The position numbers and the translations under genes were made by a program. Below the pieces are notes generated by a model. That model searched no databases. It was not told the DNA's origin and saw nothing but the letters and a program-made list of their open reading frames with translations. A stretch of DNA of 64,000 nt from Epinephelus fuscoguttatus (Eukaryota > Chordata > Actinopteri > Perciformes > Serranidae), in NCBI RefSeq assembly GCF_011397635.1, contig NC_064760.1, positions 26,882,856-26,946,855 on the forward strand, in the 5' to 3' direction. Below, one piece after another: positions 56,076-64,000 of the stretch (its first letter is position 1; every line of letters begins with the position of its first letter).

Positions 56076-56589
56076 ACAGGCTTCCATCAGTTTTCACAGG
56101 CTCAGTTATCACTTTGTTACCTCATTGGGTGATAATGACATAATCAGCATTTATTTTAATGAAAATCTTCAAGATAATTGATTTAATTTAAACTTTAGTT
56201 GATCAATTTATATTAAAAGTGACCCCACACTGGTTATCTTACCTGTTCTTAACAAAGCCAGCATTGTGATAAATGTTTTTTTTTTTTTTTTTATCAGAGC
56301 ACTGTTTGTCCTGATTTGGTAATCTTGAAAAGTTTGTATCTGGATCAGGTTGATCCAGTCAAAATTGCTTTGAAAAAGCAGTAGCCTACAACAGTGAGAT
56401 GCATTATCTGATTCTGAATACCAAAACATGCGATTGGATCATTGTGGTCCAGATTTATTTTTCTGGCCAACTGTACCCAGAGGATTTGATCCAGAATGGC
56501 TGATTGAGAAAAACATTGAGGTCAAGCTAAACCATCCAAAGTGACAGAGACAGACAGAAGCAGAGCAGACTGCTGTAAGTCGGTACACC

Positions 56590-56591
<2 letters not shown>

Positions 56592-56635
<44 letters not shown>
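56592..56635 (+). repeat. (GT)n microsatellite
   Basis: Pure GT dinucleotide run of about 22 units. Confidence 0.92.
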
Positions 56636-56637
<2 letters not shown>

Positions 56638-57210
56638 GAGCTGACCTCAGTCAAACAGAGGACAGAAGTAGATACCAACAAACACTGTGAAAATAAACAC
56701 TTAAATGAAGGGAAAACACTGGTGTTTTTAATTATATCTACATTTTGTCAAATTCCACAATAGTCCGTTTCTAAGTTTTACATATAAGTCCGTCCGTGTT
56801 TTCCACTGTTTCACATTAATCCTTGAAAACAAAGAAAACGTGTGGCTGTCTCTGTATCCAGTTTTTTTTATTACAGTATTAAAAACATGCCTGATCCGTC
56901 TTGTTTGAGGAATCAACTCACAGTCCATTCTGATAGATATTTCCTGCCTGACAGAATGAGCTACTCTACTACATTTATAGAGGCTGTATGTCTGCTTCTC
57001 ACACATATCTGACCTGAGTGGCTACTAAACAAGGGTAGGGCTAGGGTAGGTCATTATGAGTGAAAGGCTTGGTTCATCAGAGTAGTTCATCCTGAGTGGG
57101 TAGCCAAACTTTCAGAACACCGCCTCGCTCTCGCGATTTTATCGCTGTCTACTTTTATGATACGTCAGAGGAAGTCGGGATGAAGTCGGACACAAAACCG
57201 GCAGGCACTG

Positions 57211-57262
57211 TGCGGAGATCGCCAGTGATCGAATCTGCGCAGGCTTGGACCATCTCGGATGA
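57211..57262. mobile_element. MITE right-end fragment directly upstream of the PYD exon
   Basis: 'gatcgccagtgatcgaatct' and the terminal 'catctcggatgagccta' match the right end of the MITE at 41009-41744. It ends 70 bp before the PYD start codon, so it may form part of the promoter or 5' untranslated region. Confidence 0.6.
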
Positions 57263-57334
57263 GCCTAATGAGAAACACCTACCGACTCTTGACAAGCACG
57301 AGTCATATCTGTGTTGCTTGAATCTGTGAGAAAA

Positions 57335-57587
57335 ATGGAGTCCAAACCCCTAAAAACTATTGTGCAGGACACACTGATGCACCTCAAATGCAGAGATGCA
57401 GCTATGTTCTGCCTCGAGCTGGACAGACGCATAAGTGTGCCGGTGGTTACTTTGTTGAAGCTGGCAGCAAAACCTGGAGACACCTCAGAGATGATAGACC
57501 ATCTGTTTTCAAGCTTCACTGAGGCTGATGCAGTGTCAGTGGCTGTGGATGTACTGAAGGAGATTGACTACGACACACTCAAACTAG
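57335..57587 (+). CDS. Pyrin-like (PYD) exon of the plus-strand PYD-CARD-FIIND gene
   Basis: MESKPLKTIVQDTLMHLKCR, then ELDRRISVPVVTLLKLA, MIDHLFSSFTEADAVSVAVD and VLKEIDYDTLKL. The run of an acidic helix 2, (I)P near the start of helix 3, then (M/V)xxxLxxxFxxxDAVxVxVDVLKEI and DxLKL matches pyrin death-fold domains of fish ASC and NLRs. 84 codons plus one base to a GTAAAG donor at 57588. ATG 57335 has A at -3 and G at +4; an upstream in-frame ATG (57311) is possible. The role is homotypic PYD assembly, inferred from the fold. No copy was found at the minus locus. Confidence 0.7.
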
Positions 57588-60500
57588 GTAAAGTTTTTGC
57601 ATACTCTGAACAGAAAAGTCTGACCTATCACACTGCAGGACATTTATTCCTCAAGACTGCTTGCAAATAATACACTGTTTGAAAAATTAAGGGAACACTT
57701 AAATCACACATCAGATCTTGATGAATGAATTATTCAACTTGAAAATCTTTGCTGATGTATGTTGTATAATTTGTTGAGAAAAAAGTCAATGGAAACCAAA
57801 ATCAACAACTCACTGAGGGCTGGATTCAAAATCACACTTCAACCAAGTTAAAGTATTCATTTCTTTTGAGCTTTTACATACTTGAGTGTCAGTAGGAGCT
57901 GCTCTCACCATATCCTTGATGAATTTGTTTTATGTTTACCATATTCCTTATTTATAAGAGCAAATGTACTGAAGTCAAGCCCTGCTGAAAATTGTTCTTA
58001 AAAGAAACCCAACAATATATGGAAACACTTCTTATTTCAGACAACGTGAACGCAGTTATGTCGTACCCTCAACATTGTACTGCATGGTCTCCAGTTACCT
58101 TCACCATGCATTATAGTATTATTACCTCCGCCAAGGAGGTTATGTTTTCGCCAGCGTTGGTCTGTTTGTCTGCAAAATAACTCAAAAAGTTATGAACATG
58201 TTTTGATGAAATTTTCAGGAAAGATGGATAATGGGACAAGGAACAGATGATAAAATTTTGTTGGTGATCGGTTGAAGCACAGTAGATAAAATAATAAATA
58301 AAGTCTATCGTCTGACATAGAATTAGAATAATTCCAATTTCTAAAGACGGTGAAAATAGCGCCATCTAGTGGCCGGAAAGCACATCTTGTTCTACTTGCT
58401 AAATATTGTAATTCTGAAGTTGAAATTAATGTTCTGTGTTGGAAAAAAGAAAGTGAAAAATACAGAAAAAACATACTATATTCTGTGTTGGTACAAAATA
58501 AAAACGAAATAAATACACTACAGTGTCTCCATGGTGAAGGCATATATAACCTAATAATGATAGTGATGCAGATAACCTAATTGTGATGCAGGCTGCAAAA
58601 TGTGATACAGAGGGGGAGGGAATATCAGCTACTTGGGGGAGGTTTGCACTCTCTGAGTGCTTTTCTAGTTTATTATTTGTTGTTTTTGAATTTATGTCTA
58701 AAGTCTATTTTTTAAAAATCTATTGTCTTTTCTTTCTCTCCTTTCGATTTTTTATTTATATGTATAGTTTATTTATTATTATTTCTACTTATTCATTTCT
58801 GTTGTATTCCCGTAGAGGAGCGCTTGAGAAAAAGCAGAGCTGAGCTGATCCATGGTGTGAGCAACATTGAACCAATTTTGGATGAGCTCCTCACCAAGGG
58901 AATTATTCAGCAGGACAGTTATGATAAAATCAGTGCTCTCCCAACCTCGGCGGAGAAGATGAAGGAACTCCACAATGATCATCTGAAAACTGCTGGAGAC
59001 AAAGAAATCTTTTCCAGCATCATTGAGAGACTGGAGCCTCATCTTCTCATCGAGGAGACGTTACCGTAAACTCACAGGCTTTTACTTTGGACTTTCTTTA
59101 TTTGCAATTGATACTTTGTGTGCATAGATTTTTTTCAGATGTGTAGCACTGCCGTCTCTGCCTTGATCAGTGACGCTAATCTCTATACTTAAAATGAGTA
59201 AATGAATAAATAAAATGTATGTTTCCTTAAGCCAACTGGAGAAACAGACTGCAAGGGCCATTAGTAAACATAATCAATTATCCTTTATCATTTCAGACTT
59301 GATGCACAGCGTGGGATTATTGACCCAGAACCAGTCCATGTGAGTAGATCCTCAGCTGTCTAAAGCATCCTTTTTGCCCTCTGCAGCAGGTTGTTTGTGC
59401 TTTGCATCTACTTTTATTTTAATTTTGACATGCATGGATTGATGATTACAATCAAGAGTCAACATTTCAAATATCAATATATAAATACAATATTAAGACT
59501 CTGTTCTGCATTGCCTGTTTTTCACCTCAAATGTTTTCAGGAACATATTTGAATGTACTGTTTAGCTGTAAAATGAGAGAGCTGGTCCGCCCAGTGGGCG
59601 GTGCTTGTGACTGCAGTTGACTATTTCCACCATAGTGGTCAGGTCATAAACTTTTTTATTTTACAGCTAATCAGTACACTAAAATATGTTTATGAAAATA
59701 GGGGTAACACTTTACAATAAGGTACACAAAAGTAGTTTGAGTAGTTAGAGTAGTTACTGAGGAACTAATGAGTAACTAACTGTTAGTTAATGGTCAGTTC
59801 TTCATTAACTCATGATCAAATTTCATAGAGGAGTTCATCACGACTTAATAATTAGTGAACTAGTTACTTCATCATTACAGAATCATTACTCATTAACCTG
59901 TCCATTAGTTAACCTTTTTATGCCCTAAGGTAAAGTGACACATGAGTAGTCTTTCATTAGGCTACTTCATCATTATCTTTACAATTAGTTCCTTAACAAA
60001 AAAAATCGCAGACAACAGGATTCTTGAGAAGAGTTTTATTCATTATTTTCAGACCACATACACATTAATATGACCATCCATGTCATTCTGTACGATGATG
60101 CCTTAGAAATAAATATGATAGTGTGTCACATTTTAGGTAGGCTAAGCTTAAAGAATTTATCATGGGGGCTGTGTGTAAAGTACTGTATACTGATCACACC
60201 GTTGTTCACAGTACAGTTGTTTGAGGTGCACAAAATTTAAAGTAGTTACTATGAAACAAATTTGGAATGAATGAGGAACTAACTATTAGTTAATGGTCAG
60301 TTCTTCAGTAACTCCTGATCAAATTTCAGAGGAGTAGTTACTGAGGAACTAATGAGGAACAAACTATTACTTAATCATTATCTACCCTTTTTGTGTACCC
60401 TAAAGTAAAGTGAGACATCAAAATGAGTAGGTAATGAGTACTGAATCATTACCTACTCATTTTGATGTCTTTAGGGTACACAAAAAGGGTAGGTAATGAT

Positions 60501-62772
60501 TAGGTAATAGTTAGTTCCTCATTCATTCCAAATTTTTGGCCGATTGAGCATGTTGAATCGGCGGCGGAGCTTGTCGGTGAGAGAGATCACTCTGATTGGC
60601 TGTTCAGGTTTTATTTCCTCATCCCTGTAGCGAGTGAATCTGCCTGTAGTGAAACCGGGGCTAACTGGTGCTTCCTCCTCAGGCTCCACTTCACTCAGCT
60701 GCCCACAGACCTGCTGCTTTTTCCCACTTTAACCTGAATGACAAACCGGGGCTAGCTGTGAGGCTAGGGGAGCATTAGCCGCAGCATGACCGGAGGGAAG
60801 CACAGCCAGTTAGCCTCTGCTAGCCTCCCAGCTAGCCCCGGCTCTCCGTTTGGATTCAAACGGAGAGCCGAGCCCCGTTTGTTATTCAGATTAAAGTGGG
60901 AAGAAGCAGTGGGTTTGTCTGGCAGCTGAGTGAAGTGGAGCCTGCGGAGGGAACACCTGGGCCGTCTGGATGTAATAGTCCGTGGAGGTGTTGCAGTGCT
61001 CGGCTGCACAGATAGGAAACCCCTTGGCTGACAGGATGTATCACTCTGTCACTCCGCGCTACTTTGTTAATAGGCTCATTCGAGATGAAGTGCGCCGCCT
61101 CGCCTGGAAAGTAGACGAGAAGGCGGCTACAGCGTTAAAGTTACCTCCTGTAGTTTTAGAGTCGTATGTGACACTCAGAGCATATCTGTGATTCAGGGTC
61201 TGTCTTCACACAGCTGTGCTAACAACACCAACAGTGCTGACAGAGCCACCTGTGTTAACATGAGGTTGGGAGGGTACCAGAGTTAAGTTTTTTAAGTTTA
61301 TAAGTTTATTCACTTTATTAATCCCCTGAGGGGAAATTCAATGTTTGAGAGGGTGGGCATTACGCTTTGGCAACTACAGCGTCCCACCAGCTTGGTTCAG
61401 GATGGCATTGTCAGTGGTAAATGCTCTATGAGTGTTGTGCAGTGGCAGATTAGCTAGCTGGCATGATAAACACACAGGGCCCAACATGCATTAACAACAC
61501 TCACAGCAGGACCATCAACCACAACAAAGTACAGAGAAGCTCGAATAACAGCACACTGAGTGAGCGTGACTTCATTCTCTGCTCAGGACGTCATTACTCT
61601 TTAAAATCTTTACACAGCAAATAGTTGATTGCAGCTACATTAATGCTCTGAATGTCACATACAGAACCTTTCAAGACTCTTTTCATCTCACCACAACAAA
61701 AGTATCAGCTGTACTACTGTTTAGAATATACTGTGAATCTACAGTAAGTTATTACTTTAACCTGTTTCAGATGTCACACAATGATCCTCTTTTGAGTGTG
61801 GGGGCAACCGGAAGTGATCTGTTGCCTGAGCATGACTGGATTAAACTTGAGCCTGAAGTGAACTGTGTGGATGCAGACGATGCTCCAATTTACAGGTAAA
61901 AAAATGTCTTCAAATACTTCTGCACAGCAAACACATTTTCACAGAAGGAAAACTACGATCTTTTTCGGTGTTTTAACATTAATGCCAATACATAATTACA
62001 ATTATCGTGGTATTGTTACATTTCACAGCAAATTAAAACAAGGCAGATTTTGTTTTCTGTTTACATTAACGATATTTCTGATCTTACAATATTCTAGCAC
62101 AAAGGAGACCCAAACTTACAATACTTGTTCTCCCTTTCATGAATTAGCCTGCAGTCTGAAGCAGGTGCCTTTGAATGCAGTGTGTCTGGCTTGCGCTGGG
62201 TTTGTAAGGAAAAGGTCAGCTTCAAGTACCAGTTTTGCTCTTGGGAGGGGCACGCAGACAGACTGAAAACCATGTGGTACATCCATGCAGGTCCCCTACT
62301 GGACATTACAGTCATTTCTGGAAAGTTAGATGAAGCACATTTGCCACACTGGATCTGCACAGGTAAGCAACATCATATGATAAAAACAAGATGTAACAAC
62401 CTCAGTAATGTTTGATGTATGTCTTTAAAAACCTTTATACATGTGTGTTTTGTGCAGAAAACAACCCTACAGTTTTAGACAAGTTTGCAGTCGTCCACAT
62501 AGATACATGTGGAGACATTGTGGAACAAGTGTCTGAGGTCACATCATCCCATGTCAAGTTGTCTGGGCCAATTTTCTCTCCAAGAGGAGTCCTGATGAGA
62601 GCCGGCTTCTCCGTGAGAATTAACTGTAAAGTGTTAAAGCTACAAGATCAACATTTAGACAACTCAGAGATCGTAGACCTCCTGGTTTCAAGCTTCACTG
62701 GGACTGATGCATTGCCAGCGGCTGTGTGGTTACTGAAGGAGCTTGGCTGTGACGGCGACATACTCAAACTAG
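57335..62772 (+). CDS. PYD-CARD-FIIND gene with chimeric FIIND/PYD exon (locus, continues beyond the window)
   Basis: Exons in order: 57335-57587 (PYD), 58816-59065 (ASC-like CARD), 59297-59339, 61771-61895 (linkers), 62148-62362 (ZU5), 62458-62772 (FIIND cut site fused to PYD tail), then 63942 onwards (second CARD). All phases agree: 1, 2, 0, 2, 1, 1. The inverted paralogue at 23.8-31.1 kb has the same CARD to ZU5 order but goes on to a full UPA and C-terminal CARD. Here the UPA is lost at the fusion and the gene reads into a second PYD-tail/CARD unit. It is a cytosolic immune sensor or adaptor by family; whether the chimera is expressed is unknown. Confidence 0.75.
57588..58815 (+). other. 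PYD to CARD intron (tandem copy 1)
   Basis: Nearly identical by eye to 62773-63941 at a constant offset of 5185 bp for about the first 600 bp. Includes a dispersed fish repeat at about 58120-58290 ('ccaaggaggttatgttttcg'). The same intron, without that repeat, is recognisable in inverted orientation at about 32240-32670. Confidence 0.8.
58816..59065 (+). CDS. ASC-like CARD exon (plus-strand gene, copy 1)
   Basis: EERLRKSRAELIHGVSNIEP, then ILDELLTKGIIQQDSYDKIS and AEKMKELHNDHLKTAGDKEI. Same CARD as 30866-31118 with about ten residue differences and a three-base shorter 5' end. Acceptor 'ttcccgtag', donor GTAAACTC; 2 + 82 codons + 2. Confidence 0.85.
59297..59339 (+). CDS. Short linker exon (plus-strand gene)
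   Basis: 43 bp, LDAQRGIIDPEPVH, from 'atcatttcag' to GTGAGTAG. Identical coding to 30591-30633. Confidence 0.8.
60258..60535. repeat. Foldback element 1
   Basis: 'aaatttggaatgaatgagga' at the left is answered by its complement at 60516-60535. Around the centre, 24-bp perfect arms ('gacatcaaaatgagtaggta...') surround an 8-bp loop. Arms total about 135 bp, with some differences. Confidence 0.8.
60673..60951. repeat. Foldback element 2
   Basis: 'cctcaggctccacttcactc' and 'gagtgaagtggagcctgcgg' are inverted outer arms. Inside, 'ggctctccgtttg' and 'caaacggagagcc' form a perfect 13-bp hairpin at 60840-60869 with a 4-base loop. Confidence 0.75.
61771..61895 (+). CDS. Linker exon before ZU5 (plus-strand gene)
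   Basis: MSHNDPLLSVGATGSDLLPE, then KLEPEVNCVDADDAPIY; 125 bp, phase 0 in, phase 2 out. Coding identical or nearly so to 28140-28264. Confidence 0.82.
62148..62362 (+). CDS. ZU5 exon of the FIIND (plus-strand gene)
   Basis: SLQSEAGAFECSVSGLRWVC, then KYQFCSWEGHADRLKTMWYI and DEAHLPHWICT. LPHW has the catalytic-type His. It differs from the minus copy mainly at the stretch after GHADRL (KTMWYIHAG instead of ETKQYIPGG). Confidence 0.87.
62458..62772 (+). CDS. Chimeric exon: FIIND cut site fused in frame to a PYD tail
   Basis: Starts like the normal FIIND exon: NNPTVLDKFAVVHIDTCGD, then KLSGPIFSPRGVLMRAGFSV and RINCKV, with the Phe-Ser pair at 62574-62579. After about 62630 it departs from the minus copy and reads KLQDQHLDNSEIVDLLVSSF, then PAAVWLLKELGCDGDILKL, the C-terminal half of a PYD, ending at the same GTAAAG donor used by the PYD exon at 57587. 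The length (2 + 104 codons + 1) keeps the reading frame into the next CARD exon. It probably arose from unequal recombination near the short match 'gttaaagct'/'gttgaagct'. Most of the UPA is lost here. Confidence 0.82.
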
Positions 62773-63941
62773 GTAAAGTTTTTGCATACTCTGAACAGAA
62801 AAGTCTGACCTATCACACTGCAGGACATTTATTCCTCAAGACTGCTTGCAAATAATACACTGTTTGAAAAATTAAGGGAACACTTAAATCACACATCAGA
62901 TCTTGATGAATGAATTATTCAACTTGAAAATCTTTGCTGATGTATGTTGTATAATTTGTTGAGAAAAAAGTCAATGGAAACCAAAATCAACAACTCACTG
63001 AGGGCTGGATTCAAAATCACACTTCAACCAAGTTAAAGTATTCATTTCTTTTGAGCTTTTACATACTTGAGTGTCAGTAGGAGCTGCTCTCACCATATCC
63101 TTGATGAATTTGTTTTATGTTTACCATATTCCTTATTTATAAGAGCAAATGTACTGAAGTCAAGCCCTGCTGAAAATTGTTCTTAAAAGAAACCCAACAA
63201 TATATGGAAACACTTCTTATTTCAGACAACGTGAACGCAGTTATGTCGTACCCTCAACATTGTACTGCATGGTCTCCAGTTACCTTCACCATGCATTATA
63301 GTATTATTACCTCCACCAAGGAGGTTATGTTTTCGCCAGCGTTGGTCTGTTTGTCTGCAAAATAACTCAAAAAGTTATGAACATGTTTTGATGAAATTTT
63401 CAGGAAAGATGGATAATGGGACAAGGAACAGATGATAAAATTTTGTTGGTGATCGGTTGAAGATAAAATAATAAATAAAGTCTATTGTCTGACAGCCTCA
63501 GCAGCAATTCCAATTTCTAAAGACGGTGAAAATAGCGCCATCTAGTGGCCGGAAAGCACATCTTGTTCTACTTGCTAAATATTGTAATTCTGAAGTTGAA
63601 ATTAATGTTCTGTGTTGGAAAAAAGAAAGTGAAAAATACAAAAAAAAACATACTATATTCTGTGTTGGTACAAAATAAAAACGAAATAAATACACCACAG
63701 TGTCTCCATGGTGAAGGCATATATAACCTAATAATGATAGTGATGCAGATAACCTAATTGTGATGCAGGCTGCAAAATGTGATTATTATGTGATCATTTA
63801 TTATTTGTTGTTTTTGAATTTATGTCTAAAGTCTATTTTTTTAAATCTATTGTCTTTTCTTTCTCTCCTTTCAATTTTTTATTTATATGTATAGTTTATT
63901 ATTATTATTTCTACTTATTCATTTCTGTTGTATTACCATAG
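62773..63941 (+). other. PYD to CARD intron (tandem copy 2)
   Basis: A second copy of 57588-58815 at an offset of 5185 bp, with one difference seen in the first 550 or so bases, then small indels after about 63460. Confidence 0.85.
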
Positions 63942-64000
63942 AGGACCACTTGAAAAAAGATAGAGCTGAGCTGGTCCATGGTGTGAGCAACGTTGAACCA
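63942..64000 (+). CDS. ASC-like CARD exon, tandem copy 2 (cut by the window end)
   Basis: EDHLKKDRAELVHGVSNVEP after acceptor 'attaccatag'. Same position and phase as 58816. In these 59 bases there are about seven differences from copy 1, most of which change the protein. Confidence 0.75.

Larger units (their letters stand above)
59340..61770 (+). other. Intron with inserted foldback elements
   Basis: Begins and ends with sequence matching the minus locus (30590 to about 30230, and 28766 to 28265). The middle, about 59705-61130, is mostly absent there. It contains a long inverted repeat at 60258-60535, a second foldback at 60673-60951, and a MITE left-end fragment at about 61068-61165. The LINE present at 28769-29733 in the minus locus is missing here, near 61200. 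Confidence 0.65.

Noticed and set aside
57588-57670. Extension of the PYD frame past 57587 (GKVFAYSEQ...)
   Set aside because: It lies beyond a consensus donor, is repeated unchanged at 62773-62855 as intron sequence, and the CARD exon phase requires splicing at 57587.
57992-58180. Frame MFLKETQQYMETLL..., repeated at 63177 and inverted at 32383
   Set aside because: It is conserved in all three copies only because the intron is duplicated; the inverted copy differs after a few dozen residues and ends in a repeat. No splice sites or domain.
61865-62266. 133-codon + frame across the linker exon, intron and ZU5 exon
   Set aside because: It reads through an intron and then in the wrong frame over the ZU5 exon. 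The correct frame is fixed by splice phase and FIIND similarity. The mirrored frame at 27707-28060 is the same artefact.

Overview
The window is nuclear DNA from a ray-finned fish, most likely a spiny-rayed teleost. Evidence: an alpha-1B adrenergic receptor gene with the vertebrate two-exon structure and a fish-like sequence, compact GT-AG introns, many CA/GT microsatellites, and hAT, Harbinger, LINE and tRNA-SINE remnants of the kinds common in teleosts. There are no prokaryotic operons, CRISPR arrays or intact retroviruses.

Layout. 1-4.7 kb: non-coding, with a diverged tandem duplication that carries two TATA-like modules. 4.74-18.7 kb: adra1b on the + strand (exon 1, an 11.9 kb intron, exon 2, a poly(A) signal). 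18.9-22.3 kb: hAT-type MITEs, an aminergic-GPCR pseudogene, a LINE-3'-like repeat and a palindromic repeat array. 23.8-31.1 kb, - strand: a ten-exon gene whose splice phases all agree, encoding an ASC-like CARD, a FIIND (ZU5-UPA) and a C-terminal CARD, as in inflammasome sensors of the NLRP1/CARD8 type. 33-41.8 kb: transposon-derived fragments (SGNH hydrolase, THAP, MYB/SANT-like) and MITEs.

42.16-54.79 kb: one 12.6 kb DNA transposon with terminal inverted repeats of about 0.8 kb and a 6-bp target-site duplication. It encodes an apparently intact 460-residue DDE integrase-like transposase (four exons, +) and a UIM-HECT ubiquitin-ligase-like protein (-). A 1.03 kb hAT element is nested inside it.

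57.3-64 kb, + strand: an inverted paralogue of the 24-31 kb locus. It starts with a pyrin-like (PYD) exon, followed by an ASC-like CARD and the FIIND. A 5.2 kb tandem duplication has then fused the FIIND exon in frame to the tail of a second PYD exon, and the next CARD exon begins at the window end. The two loci therefore encode PYD-CARD (the ASC layout) joined to FIIND(-CARD) (the CARD8/NLRP1 layout).

The best candidates for something undescribed are (a) this PYD-CARD-FIIND-CARD family, with its chimeric exon and with exons that differ far more than the neighbouring intron, and (b) the HECT-bearing giant transposon. All identity statements are by eye; no alignment or database search was run.
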